A stretch of 64,000 nt of DNA from Bradyrhizobium tropiciagri (GTDB taxonomy: Bacteria; Pseudomonadota; Alphaproteobacteria; Rhizobiales; Xanthobacteraceae): contig NZ_LFLZ01000014.1 of NCBI RefSeq assembly GCF_001189845.1, positions 62,001 to 126,000 on the forward strand, written 5' to 3'. The position numbers and the translations under genes were made by a program. This document shows, one piece after another, positions 39,011-49,445 of this stretch. How positions within the stretch are numbered: position 1 is the first letter of the stretch; every line of letters starts with the position of its first letter. Below the pieces are notes generated by a model that worked only from the letters and a program-made list of their open reading frames with translations, had not been told where the DNA came from and made no database searches.

Positions 39011-40433
39011 CTGCCGAGTCGCGGACCGGCCTCGTCAGGAGAGCGGCGGATGCGAGGAACGCAGACATTCCGGCAGCAAAATTGCCCGCTGCGAGATGCG
39101 GGTTTTGTTCAAGGTATCCGACATGGAAGTGACCGCCGAGAAATGCCTCGTCGGAAACGATCCGGGCGAGCAAGTTCGCATTGGTCTCGCACCCCAGTAA
39201 AACCAATTCGCGAACTGCACGATGGGCTTTCAGAGCAGATTCCATGCGGCTTGGTGAATGCACAATGATCTTGGCGAGCATCGGATCGAACGCCGGCGTG
39301 ATGTGCTGGCCTTGCATGATGCCGCTGTCGATCCGTACGTCATTGGGATACTCGAGAAGAAGCACTTTTCCGGTGGTCGGAGCGTATCCGCGTTCAGGAG
39401 CCTCCGCGTACAGCCGGAGCTCGATTGCATGGCCGTTCGAAACGATATCGGACTGGGAGAATGCAAGTTCGCGGCCCGCTGCCGCATAGATCTGTTCCGC
39501 CACCAGATCGACGCCAGTAATCATCTCGGTGACCGGATGCTCGACCTGAAGTCGTGTATTCATTTCAAGGAAGTAGAAATCGTCTCCGCTGAAGAGGAAT
39601 TCGACCGTTCCTGCATTCCGGTAGTTCGCTGCACGAGCGATGCGAACCGCTGTATCGCAAATTCGAGCCCGCAATTCTTGGGATAGCGCAGGCGAGGGCG
39701 TTTCCTCGATAATCTTCTGGAACCGGCGCTGCACGGAACACTCGCGCTCGAACAGATGCACGAGGTTTCCTAAGCAATCACCGAGCACCTGTACTTCGAT
39801 GTGTCGCGGGTATTCGAGATGTCGTTCGGCATAGAGTCGGGCATCTCCAAAGTAGCGGCTCGCTTCACTGCGCGCCTGCTCGATGGCTGCCTCCAAGGTA
39901 TTAAGGTCGCGTACAATCCGCATGCCCTTACCGCCGCCACCAGCCGATGGCTTCACGAGCAGAGGAGCTCCCATGGCCTGCGCTCTGGAGGCAAATGTCG
40001 CCGGATCATCTTCTTCGATGACGCAGGGGGCGACCGGAAAACCATTGGACTGAACGAAATTGCGTGCGCGGATCTTGTCCCCCATCAGTTCGATAGTGTC
40101 AGGAAGAGGACCGATGAACGCAATGCCGGCGTCTGTCACGGCTCTGGCGAACTCCGCATTTTCGGAAAGCAGCCCATAACCGGGATGCAGCGCGCCGGCG
40201 CGCGCCTGGTCGGCGGCCGCGATGATCTGCCTAGTATCGAGATAACTTGCGATCGGCGTGCTGCCGCTGATCTGAATGGCCAGGTCGGCCATGGAGACGG
40301 CGGGTGTTCTCGCGTCTATTTCGTGGTAGGCAATTGCAGAACGGAGTCCAAGTTTACGTAACGTTTTGACGATGCGGGCGGCTATCTCGCCCCTGTTGGC
40401 GATCAGCACGGTATCGAAGGGCAATTGTGGCAT
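38964..40433 (-). CDS. Biotin carboxylase subunit
   Basis: 489 residues from ATG 40433 (an upstream TTG at 40445 is also possible). ATP-grasp biotin carboxylase: IANRGEIAARI at the N-terminus, HPGYGLLSENAEFA, the glycine-rich loop KPSAGGGGKGM (about 161-171), ERECSVQRRFQK and the catalytic EMNTRLQVEHPVTEM (about 288-302). It carboxylates biotin on the carrier encoded next. Complete and probably active; heads the carboxylase operon. Confidence 0.93.
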   Translation of the reverse strand: MPQLPFDTVLIANRGEIAARIVKTLRKLGLRSAIAYHEIDARTPAVSMADLAIQISGSTPIASYLDTRQIIAAADQARAGALHPGYGLLSENAEFARAVTDAGIAFIGPLPDTIELMGDKIRARNFVQSNGFPVAPCVIEEDDPATFASRAQAMGAPLLVKPSAGGGGKGMRIVRDLNTLEAAIEQARSEASRYFGDARLYAERHLEYPRHIEVQVLGDCLGNLVHLFERECSVQRRFQKIIEETPSPALSQELRARICDTAVRIARAANYRNAGTVEFLFSGDDFYFLEMNTRLQVEHPVTEMITGVDLVAEQIYAAAGRELAFSQSDIVSNGHAIELRLYAEAPERGYAPTTGKVLLLEYPNDVRIDSGIMQGQHITPAFDPMLAKIIVHSPSRMESALKAHRAVRELVLLGCETNANLLARIVSDEAFLGGHFHVGYLEQNPHLAAGNFAAGMSAFLASAALLTRPVRDSADAVPELHSALGNWRN

Positions 40434-40574
40434 TTGCCTATCCAAATAAGCATGAAGGGACCAAACCGTCTTGAGTGGCCGGGCTTGTTGCCTCCAGCCG
40501 ACGTCGCGTGAACGTCCTGCGTGCTAGGTGGGCTATCTCGGAATGTGATGCGGGCGAACAGACCACCCGACCCT

Positions 40575-40871
40575 TTACTTCGAGATGCCGCCGTTCTTGC
40601 CCGTATCTCGCGAGGAGATCACGTAACGGCATTGCTGGCTGAGGCTGGCGTGCTTGGATCTGAGGCAAGCAAGGATAGCGACGTGGCTCGGTATGTGATT
40701 GCTGCAAAGGCGGAACACGTCCTCCATACACGCCTGTCTCTCCTCGGGAGTCGGAGCTTGATCTCGCGCGTTGACCTGCCACGGGATTACAGCAGTCACT
40801 ACGGCAGCTAGAGCGATGGCGCGGCAGGATTTGAGGAGCGAAGCCAAACCGGCCCCTTGGTCTTGAGTCAT
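40575..40871 (-). CDS. Small exported Cys-rich repeat protein
   Basis: 98 residues from ATG 40871, with AAGGA upstream; the frame is open further, but this start gives a signal peptide (hydrophobic IALAAVVTAVIPW, cleavage after VNA). The mature part has the spaced-Cys pattern RQACMEDVFRLCSNH...CLRSKHASLSQQCRYVI, common in small periplasmic proteins of Bradyrhizobium. Function unknown. Confidence 0.7.
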   Translation of the reverse strand: MTQDQGAGLASLLKSCRAIALAAVVTAVIPWQVNARDQAPTPEERQACMEDVFRLCSNHIPSHVAILACLRSKHASLSQQCRYVISSRDTGKNGGISK

Positions 40872-41633
40872 GTCATTCCTTAAGGTTGGTAGGTCTGCGA
40901 TGTCTTGAGCGAAGCGCAAAATGGTCTGTCCGTCGGCCAATAGACGTGTAGCGCCAGGTGCAATGCCTGCGAGTTCCGTTTCGCCGACTCTGTTATGCCT
41001 GGATGTCCTGAAGTATTCGGCGTGGCACGTTGAGGTGTTTGAGCACAGCCTACCTCACGGCCAATAGTTGCTGCCACGGTCGGCGCGATACGAGATCGAA
41101 CAAGACCTGCGGCCTGGTGCCGGCCTTATCGAGGCAGAGAGATGAGCAAAAGCCAGGTGCGCTCAAGTCATAGCTGATGACGCAATTGATCTTGCGTAAC
41201 GAACCATGATGAGACGCCTCCAGGTCATCTTTAGTGTAGTCGGCCTGCGCTCCACATTAATGTGGAGACGGCGATCGGGATGAGAGCGCCTTCTGTAGAA
41301 ATATCGAAGGGCTCGATCTCTTCCGCTGCTGGCCGAGGTAGCCTCGGATAACGTGTGAACAGGTACGTATCTGCAGAAGCGTATGATCCCAAGCGACTCT
41401 CGCCAGCTGAGTTTAGATGTTTGACACATTCGCTATTCTCATTGCCTGCAGGAAGCGTCTGGATTGTCGGAGGCGGTCCCGACCTGTCCAGGATCGTACA
41501 ATCTGACGCTGCGTGCGATTCAAGTCCCTTCTTGGATCAAATCGACCGAGTATCCTCTTACGGTGGCAAATGGCGCTTTGGTGGCCGCCAGCCCTTAGGT
41601 GATTATACGGAGCGCCGGTGTCGCATTTCCTTG
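40872..41633. other. Gene-poor stretch
   Basis: About 760 bases with only short overlapping frames. The frame of the next small gene stays open from 41355, but the upstream residues do not look like protein. Confidence 0.3.
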
Positions 41634-41864
41634 ATGTCCAAATTGCATGCTCACGGCATGAATCCGAAAAGTAAACTCTACCAGCCCGACCACTGGCGAA
41701 GCCGCGCGGAAGCAACGCGAAAAAAGGCGGAAGGACTCGCTTATGGTAAACCCAGAGACAGGCTTCTTAACGTTGCGATGGAGTACGATAAGCTGGCTCG
41801 GCGTGCCCAAGAGTGGCAGACGCGCAGAAGTGAGGACGAAACATGGTCAGAGCGAGAGCTGTAG
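41634..41864 (+). CDS. Small hypothetical protein (76 residues)
   Basis: The segment from ATG 41634 (or 41658) encodes a charged helical protein with the pattern YQPDHWRSRAEATRKKAEGLA...RLLNVAMEYDKLARRAQE, which I recognise as a small conserved type in Bradyrhizobium. No ribosome site is obvious, so the start is uncertain. Unknown function. Confidence 0.5.
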   Translation: MSKLHAHGMNPKSKLYQPDHWRSRAEATRKKAEGLAYGKPRDRLLNVAMEYDKLARRAQEWQTRRSEDETWSEREL

Positions 41865-43626
41865 GGCTCTGCCGGGCCTCGATAAGCCGCGCCTCAGCTG
41901 GATGGCCGCAGCGCCGATCGCGGAGCAAATGTCACCCGGCAATCGGCGCATCCAAGCAAGTAGCGCTGGATTTGGCGTTTTGGTCCACGATAGGCCTTGC
42001 GGCTTCGAGGCACATTGAGTGGCCTCGAAGCTGGTTCGGCATGGTATGCTGGAGGCGTCTTGCTGCCTCTGTTGCGAATTCATATCTTGCTAGCCGCGCC
42101 GGGGCACAAAGCTGACCTGTGAAAGAAGTGTCCGCTTCCCACTGACGGCGGCATATTCCTGCCCTGAATCGGACCGCCGAGGTCGGGAGGTGCGCGCGCG
42201 TACCATCCGACGTAGCTTTACTTGTGATTTGTCAGCTCCGCGAGCTTCTTTGGCTCATAAGAAGGCCGCTGCGACGATCCAGAAAATGCTGGCCCAGAGC
42301 AGCGCACCGAGGAGGAGCGCGGCCAGCGGCCATAGATTCCATCGCCGTTGCGCCTGCAAACAACGGCAATCGGCACCGCAATGCCTGACAGTCGGGTCCT
42401 TTGGTGCGCGCCAGTGAGTCATTGACCACGTGCCGCACTGGTCCGCGGGGAACGGCTGGTTTCCGGATGCGTCGTATCGTTCATAAGTTCGTAGTCCTCC
42501 TTCATGGCTCGGGTTGTCAGCTTCTTGTTTGCAGCGCGACCTGCATCCAGGTGATGGCGTTCTCATGCAATGGGCGGTTAGAGAAGGTGCTACCAAAGCT
42601 AAGGGGCGCTGGGCAGCGCATCGCCCAGGACTAAACAAATAGCCAGATGAGTGACGCCTGGCCTGGACTCAACTGCAGCAATCAGCATGCCACGAGCGGA
42701 CAGGTGCCGGCGCAGCCTTGATGCGAAGGAAGCCACACGAGCTCGCTGCCCTTGGTCGGAGTTGCGACCTTGATGTCCGGAAGGCGACATCGGCATCGAA
42801 AGAAGGCAAGAGCTCGCTAGCGACATTCGACAAAATAGGGGGTGGGAGTTGCATTGTAGGGACGCGGCAAAGGGGCATCCGGCGGCAGCGCGATTGCAGT
42901 CCCTCAAGATAGACTAATCAGCTTCTCTGACCATTAGCTTACGAGATCTCATCAACCCATGGATGTTATCGGTATGGGAACACGGTATACTTAACCGTCG
43001 CGGCGTGACGCGAGCCCGTTTCGATTTTGCTCCCGCACGTATCAATTGCGGTCACATAGATGACGCATTGGCACTGTTTCAGAGCCGGCGAGCAGAAAAC
43101 AGCGAATGATCGCAGGACAGTTGGTGAGGCAGCAATATCGCCCTTGCGAAGCATTGAACGAGGATAGGCGAAATATGCTGTGGAATTGCGAGTGATAATG
43201 GAATGTAGATGTCAGGCCATTTCGGCGTGCATACCAAGCATTTGTCGATTCGCCGGCGATGAGGTGGTGGCCCTCGACGCCTCAGTAAGATCAAGCGCAT
43301 CTCCGCGAAACCTCGACGCGGCGCACGCAACGAAACATTGTGCGTCAACCGCGAAAGCCCAAAGCCACATCGTATGCTGATGCGCGCGTTGTTCGGCGGT
43401 GTACGATGCAGTCAATGAGCAAGGCGCTCCGCATGGGCCTCGTGCGGTGATCGAGATGTCGGCTCCCATAGCCGCCGAGCTTCCCAGAGTGGCAATTCTC
43501 AACCTATGCGCCGGGTCATTATCGAGTGGATCTTGCACGGTTTGAATTCGGGCAAAAAAGGTCCTGCAAGGACTGGCAAGCGTCCTGGGCAGGGCGTCAG
43601 CGTCCAAAAAGACAGGAGAACAAGTG
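41865..43626. other. Long gene-poor stretch
   Basis: About 1.7 kb with one weak small membrane ORF (42255-42422, minus) and otherwise only shadows. No clear transposase remnant, RNA gene or repeat was seen. Confidence 0.35.
42255..42422 (-). CDS. Possible 55-residue single-span membrane protein with a 21-codon upstream ORF
   Basis: MTHWRAPKDPTVRHCGADCR... ending in a hydrophobic segment (PLAALLLGALLWASIFWIVA). Its ATG overlaps the stop of a 21-codon ORF (42484-42419) that has AGGAGG 11 bases upstream. Either a leader plus coupled gene, or one gene split by a frameshift. Confidence 0.35.
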   Translation of the reverse strand: MTHWRAPKDPTVRHCGADCRCLQAQRRWNLWPLAALLLGALLWASIFWIVAAAFL

Positions 43627-43797
43627 ATGGACATCTGCGGCTTTCTCAGCAGGTGGTTCGCTGAAGAATGGTACTGGAGCGCCGTCCCAAAGAGGACGGA
43701 ACATGCGCCAAGTTGTGAGTTGCAAAACAACAACGTCATCTACATCGACTTCAAGGCGGTCCACGAGGCAAAGGAGGGAACGTGCGGACGCAAGTAA
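43627..43797 (+). CDS. Small 56-residue protein, first of a coupled pair
   Basis: ATG 43627 with AGGAG eight bases upstream, 56 codons to TAA. It is tryptophan-rich near the N-terminus (MDICGFLSRWFAEEWYWS) and has NNNVIYIDFK. The downstream gene begins within its last 16 bases, with a GGAGG ribosome site inside this ORF, so the two are probably co-translated. No family recognised. Confidence 0.6.
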   Translation: MDICGFLSRWFAEEWYWSAVPKRTEHAPSCELQNNNVIYIDFKAVHEAKEGTCGRK

Positions 43798-44204
43798 TAG
43801 AGAGGCTGGAGGCCGGTCGCGTACAATATGGCCAGTTTGCCAGCCTTCCAGGATCAGGTCCTTGCGGCATGTTCGTTGTACAGGGACCTTGCGGCTGTGA
43901 ACTGACGATCAGCGGATTAATTCGTCCTGCCTGGGAGCATGTCGCTGTCTCAACGCCGCGACGTTGTCCGAATTGGGAAGAGATGTGCTTCGTCAAAGAC
44001 CTGTTCTGGGATGAAGAGGAATGCGTGATGCAGCTGCATCCCCCACATTCGCAATATGTAAATAACAGTCGGTATTGCCTGCATCTGTGGAGGCCAACTC
44101 ATCGGGACATCCCAATGCCCCCACCGGGCTTTGTAGGCGTCGTTGGGCTCGGCCCATCGGAGGCGGCAATGTGGTTTGCCCGCATGAGTGCGACCGCATT
44201 ATGA
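43782..44204 (+). CDS. DUF7694-like hypothetical protein
   Basis: 140 residues from GTG 43782, with GGAGG five bases upstream. The middle has the sequence RRCPNWEEMCFVKDLFWDEE and ...MQLHPPHSQYVNNSRYCLHLWRP, resembling small phage/plasmid proteins of this family (PNWxEMxxVKxxFWxxxExVxQxHPPxxxYV). Overlaps the 56-residue ORF. Suggests prophage or mobile-element origin; function unknown. Confidence 0.7.
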   Translation: MRTQVIERLEAGRVQYGQFASLPGSGPCGMFVVQGPCGCELTISGLIRPAWEHVAVSTPRRCPNWEEMCFVKDLFWDEEECVMQLHPPHSQYVNNSRYCLHLWRPTHRDIPMPPPGFVGVVGLGPSEAAMWFARMSATAL

Positions 44205-44731
44205 GATAGCCTAAAGTTGTCTGCGTGACCGATCAAAAGCAGTGGTTCGGCGCTGTTGTCAGCCCACACCGCAACAGAGTGTGTCGGCTGTATGCCGACA
44301 CACTAAGACCGGGCCGATGACGGTTTAAGAGTAGGGCGGTAGGCGTTCGACCAATTTTGCTACCGGTAGTTGTGATCGGGCCGTGACCGAAGACGAGGGA
44401 GACGCGGCCTTCCTCTCGGGAAACACGATTCTCGTCATCAACATCTGGAAGGTCATCAACGGCAAATCCGTCTTCGGCTGCTAGCGGACGCTCTTCACGC
44501 AGTCGAGCCACGGACCTGCTTCGCGCAGTCCGAGGCCCAGGAGCAGCTTCACCTGCCGGGACGCGTTCACGGTCAGCAGCCGGTCGGCGATAGAGCCCAC
44601 GATCTGATGCCTCGTGGCGTTCCGCGCGAACGCCCCTTGCGGGAGCAGAAGGGCGACCAGGAGGGACAATGTTGCTGCAAGTCTCGATCAGATGCGGCGG
44701 TCCACGTTCGTTGGTCAGAATTGGTGAAACG
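44205..44731. other. Gene-poor stretch after the DUF7694-like gene
   Basis: A minus-strand frame at 44481-44669 has a signal-peptide-like start (MSLLVALLLPQGAFA) and 62 codons, but no ribosome site and no recognised family. Otherwise nothing. Confidence 0.3.
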
Positions 44732-45432
44732 TCAGGCCGGGCGGGCTGCGGCATTGACGATCGTGTCGGCGAGTGCTTCGGCCATTCGGCGCGCGCTCCA
44801 GTCGCTGTTATGCAGCCGGTCGCCGTCCCGCGGATCGACGATGCGATCGAAGGAGACGTGCTCCACGAGGTGCCAACGCCGCATTATGTCGTAGCGCCGG
44901 AATACGTTGACCGGGTAGCCCGCGGCTTCGGCGGCGGATTTGATCAGATCAACCATTCGCTCGCCGACTTCCTTCGTATCGGCCGGTGTAAGTAGCGCGG
45001 GCACGTATTGGGGATCCATCAGGATTACGTCCGCGCCGAGCTGCGAGAGCATCGCGAGGCCGTCGGAAATCGCTTCGGCAACTACGCCGAGGTCATATCC
45101 CTTCCACGCAGCATTCGTGCCGACCTGCCAGATGACGCCGATCGGCCGCTCGCCGATGACGTCCCTCTGCAACCGCTTCGCTTCATCGGGTGCCTCTTCG
45201 CCGCCGACGCCGCGATTGAGGACGTCGAAGACGTGGCCTTGGTACCTCTGGCGCAGGGCGCTCTCGAGACGTTGCGGGTAACGATGTCACCTTCGCCGGC
45301 GGTCGTGGACCAACCTATGGCCACGATCTTGATCGCGGCGGTGCCGGCCAAGCGCTCCGACAGAGCTAACATCCGGGGCTGGAAAGCCGTGGGTTTTACG
45401 GGAATGGCAGTCGTGGAGGGCGCTTCGGCCAT
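44732..45432 (-). pseudogene. SGNH/GDSL-type hydrolase, frameshifted
   Basis: Two frames make up one protein. The N-terminal part (LAGTAAIKIVAIGWSTTAGEGD) is in one frame up to about 45282; from there the sequence YPQRLESALRQRYQGHVFDV..NRGVGGEEA continues in another frame into IGVIWQVGTNAAWKGYDL and the terminal HNSDWSARRMAEALAD. The block I Gly-X-Ser, GTNA and terminal Asp/His parts of an SGNH hydrolase are all recognisable, so a single frameshift has broken an otherwise preserved gene (or is a sequencing error). Confidence 0.75.
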
Positions 45433-45825
45433 GCGAGGACCTCGGAAATGTCACTCAGTCTGGAGGGCAAGTACGACAATAGGATTACGGATGCGAAATA
45501 GTTGTGAAGCGCTTCGAATGCTACCAGTGCTAGGGAGGCAAATCCAGTCCGTCATCGAGCCAAAATGCGGCCTCCCAAGACGCTCGTGGGAAATTCGCCG
45601 CTCGATCCGAAATGTCCGAAGCGTACCAAGCGAGCCGACGCTGACGCCTACCACGTCGACCCGCTCGTTACGTATTCGGCGCCCCCGCTTTCGATGCCAG
45701 CACACTCGCCAGCCAGTACGCAGCCGGCTATCCGCCGCAGATTTGGTCCCCGACACCGCGACCGCCGGCCGACGTATCCGTGCCTTCACAGAAGGCGCCA
45801 ATCACCACCGGCATGAAGGCCCAAC

Positions 45826-46641
45826 TCACTGCATCCTTTGCGTCGTGATTGTCGATAAATGCTGCCCGTTGGGGTTCCTGTAACGATTGGCGAGGCTTTG
45901 TAACAATGAAGCCATCTGGTCCGGATCTGATCGAACAGTAAATTCTCCATAGTTGGGGTCGAAAACCGTGGTCCTTCCATTCAAGGCCGACGTCGCGATC
46001 GTGTGTGCGCCGCCTTCGGCGAAATACAAGCTGAGCAAATGGTTCGATCCATCTTCGTTGATTTCGTTCACCATGCGCTTGATATTCGAAGACTTGCCGA
46101 ATGCGAATCTCTTCTCTTCTCCAGCCGGTTCCAAGCCTGCGTCCTCCAAAATGGTATTTTGTGCCTGAAGGTCCGCCTGAGAAGATCCTGCTCCCCTGCT
46201 GCGCAACTGATCCTTGAGATTTTGATATTGCTGCTGCCGTTCAGCCGCTGAGGCGTGCGTTTGCGACCCGGGTGTGAGCGCACTCATTCGGGTTGATGGG
46301 CTGTTGTTAAGATTGCGGAACCACTCCGCAGTCAGCCCAACACAGATGCCGTCCACATTCGCATCACGCAAGTCGGCCGTTCTGTATTCAAACAAGGATG
46401 TGGCCGAACTCTCTGGAGAGGATGTACTGGGGTCGGAGGCGCTAGAAGTGTGAACGTTTGCATCCGAGGTATGTGGCTTGCTGCAGCAGGCCCCCCTCTT
46501 GTCAGGCAACTCCCCCGGTTGCGAGCTCCACCGAGGCGCGAGACCTGCAAGTGTTTCCGTAAAGCTGCCGCCATCCACCGACTGAGTCGGTTCGTCAGCT
46601 TGTCTAGTGTATGTGGATGAGCCACTGATTCGATCATACAT
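45826..46641 (-). CDS. nopT: NopT, YopT/AvrPphB-type cysteine protease effector (C58)
   Basis: 271 residues. A Ser/Thr-rich secretion N-terminus is followed by the self-cleavage and acylation region PDKRGACCSKP: Gly50 would be myristoylated after cleavage, and Cys52/Cys53 palmitoylated, the same positions as in NGR234 NopT. Catalytic triad: Cys100 (VDGICVGLTAEWF), His213 (EGGAHTIAT) and Asp228 (VFDPNYGEF). Type III-secreted into host cells, this family acts at the plasma membrane and affects nodulation. A tts box lies 69-99 bases upstream. Intact, unlike the nopD-like gene. Confidence 0.95.
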   Translation of the reverse strand: MYDRISGSSTYTRQADEPTQSVDGGSFTETLAGLAPRWSSQPGELPDKRGACCSKPHTSDANVHTSSASDPSTSSPESSATSLFEYRTADLRDANVDGICVGLTAEWFRNLNNSPSTRMSALTPGSQTHASAAERQQQYQNLKDQLRSRGAGSSQADLQAQNTILEDAGLEPAGEEKRFAFGKSSNIKRMVNEINEDGSNHLLSLYFAEGGAHTIATSALNGRTTVFDPNYGEFTVRSDPDQMASLLQSLANRYRNPNGQHLSTITTQRMQ

Positions 46642-46682
46642 GACGATTTACCTTTCTGTGCTGCGCTAGCCTGTTCGCATCA

Positions 46683-47312
<630 letters not shown>

Positions 47313-47509
47313 TTACAACGGCCGAATAAATCAGAGCGGCGCCGAGCCGAAGCGGCAAGCGCATTCACATTTCGTTCAATGCTGGTTCACCGCCTGCAGT
47401 CTGCAGTCTCGATAGATGCCATCTTTGTGCGAATACTGCTTGGTCACAACCACCATGAATCATTGTTCGGTGGTTGGCAAATTGGTCATCTCCCGGAATC
47501 GAGGCCATT

Positions 47510-47815
47510 GTCCACGGTGAACAGAGTCACATAATCGGCTTCTTCAGCCAACTGGATCATGCAGCGATCATAATGCCCGGCTGGCCACGCAAAGTAAAGC
47601 ACCGCTCGCCCGAGCCGTTCCGACAAAATCCGACGTGACTCCAACAGCTCCCAGCGAACATCATCGGGGCCCCCGGCCGGTGCTGCGCCCGTTCATCCAA
47701 TCGAGGTAGCGTACTCCCGGGCTGCCAAAGATGCGTCATGCTGTGCGAGTAGACATCGTAGCGTGGATCACGCGCGATCGCTTCGATCTCGCTGTGCTCG
47801 GGAACAGCGCGTCAA
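47510..47815 (-). pseudogene. Polysaccharide deacetylase fragment
   Basis: Minus-strand pieces EIEAIARDPRYDVYSHSMTH, LESRRILSERLGRAVLYFAW and PAGHYDRCMIQLAEEADY form the middle of a CE4 deacetylase (SHSMTH is the metal-binding motif) across a frame change near 47670. Both ends are missing. Truncated and decayed. Confidence 0.6.
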
Positions 47816-49054
47816 GATAGATCGTGATCATCGGCGCGGTCGCACAGACCACACAGCCGAGCAAGATCACCGCGCCGTCAATGATGCTGTCCCTGTGAGT
47901 TGTCCGTTGCCTGACCCGCTGCGCAATTCCCATTGCCCAATCTCCGATGTGATCGGTGTGACCCGGCGAAGTGCGCTTGTCAGTTTGCCTGGAATAGGAG
48001 GGCATTCGTGCGGCTTCGAAATAGGCGGACGCCAGCAGATGGAGCCGCCGCGTCTCTTCCCTGCTGACAGCAGAGGTGCGAGTCGGATTGCTCAGCCATC
48101 GGGCTGCGTCGGCGGCTTCTCGCGCCAAAAGCGCCATCAGGAGTTCGTTCGCGCGGTCGCCGAGCAGGCGGAGGGCGTCCATGGCGCGATTGTATCGCGT
48201 CCACGGCATGCCATCGTAGCCCGAGCTCCGGAGCATCGAAATGGGACGCTCCAACCTCGATCTCTCGCGCGGCACCGGTCGGGTGACCCGGTCCGAGCCG
48301 AGAATGATCGCAATCAGAGAACGGACCGGCTCTTTCCTTGCCCTGCCTTGGGCATCCTGGTGCTCGAAGTCTGCCGGAAGCGTGATGTGGTCGGCCCCAA
48401 GACCAGGCGACAGCACTTGGCATCGCGATGAGCGTGGATCCTTCACGAACTCACCGTCGGAACTCCGACTGGCCCGCATCGAGCCGCGCGGCGTGCCATT
48501 GTCTCGAGGGCCAATCGCACAAGGGGCCGGATGCGCGAATTCGAGTGAGCCTCAACGCCACCATTAGCTGATTCTACGCGCGGGGGTTGCGTGTGAATCA
48601 CTGGGCACTTCGCAGTAACTTCGACCAGCCGGAGGTCAGTCGGCGATCTCGGTCGCAGCGGTAGGCAGTGATTCGTTCTGCAACTCGGGAGTAAGCGCGT
48701 CAGCACAGCCGGCCGAGAACCGCGTCGTCGACTTCATCCTGACGCGCGGAAACGACCTGCTCCGAAGCGCAATCGGCTGGTCGGTAAGGTCCGTGTTTCG
48801 AAGCAAGCTATCGGATCTCGTCCAATGAGAGCGCATGCATCCCCTTCGCGCGGGCCTATTCGATCGCTGCGCGCTCGTCCGCTTGGGCGGCATCATCTCA
48901 AACCTTGCAATGGCCGGAATGGTGGCCCGGCGTAGATCGTGAGCTCGCAGCTGCCCAGGCCGGGTCGGTTGCCCATCCCACAGGTCGCCGTTGCTCGTGA
49001 GGGAGTAATGGGAAAGAGCCTGTGGCGGACTCTTGCCGGCCCTGCCGAGCCGCC
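47816..49054. other. Gene-poor stretch before the hydrazine-type operon
   Basis: About 1.2 kb. Both strands have long open frames at 47736-48479, but the translations show no recognisable domain. Probably decayed DNA. Confidence 0.35.
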
Positions 49055-49070
49055 TGTCAGGTTCGTGACC
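49055..49070 (+). promoter_or_regulatory. Imperfect NifA-like upstream site
   Basis: TGT-N10-ACC, one base off the TGT-N10-ACA core, centred about 95 bases upstream of the predicted start of the -24/-12 element at 49131. Confidence 0.35.
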
Positions 49071-49130
49071 AAATGTTGGTAGTCGACCTAAATGCAGGCC
49101 GCGGCATGGCCAAAATCAAAGATCTTGAAT

Positions 49131-49146
49131 TGGCGCGCCGCTTGCT
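49131..49146 (+). promoter_or_regulatory. RpoN (-24/-12) promoter candidate for the seven-gene operon
   Basis: TGGCGCGCCGCTTGCT: GG at 49132-49133, GC at 49144-49145, ten bases between, with good TGGCRYG and TTGC parts. Predicted start near 49157, leaving a leader of about 290 bases before the first gene. Confidence 0.6.
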
Positions 49147-49445
49147 TCTTCACGGCGTCATCTCGATCGCTCCAGGGGCGATCCGTGAGATTGACTAAGT
49201 AGAGGTGGAGAGGGTGGCCATGTTGCGAGCTGAGGTAAACCGACACGTGAAGCGTCCAGCTAGGAGCAGGTCTAGAGGTATTCAAATAGCGTGTGACACG
49301 CTTTGAACGCCCTGGCTCGAAATCCGCAACCCGATGGGATCCATAACCTGTCAAGCCGCGCGCGTATTCCCGTTGTCGTGGCGAATTATCTGGATGTCTA
49401 TTCGGGTACTTTCAGGATCTGTTCCTGGATGTCACTTGTGCAGAT

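Noticed and set aside
40446..40574. Search for an RpoN promoter before the biotin carboxylase
   Set aside because: The closest candidate has nine rather than ten bases between GG and GC, so it was not called.
47736..48479. 247-codon minus-strand ORF and the 222-codon ORF opposite it
   Set aside because: Both frames are open over the same stretch, neither translation shows a domain, and the proximal part overlaps a deacetylase fragment in another frame.
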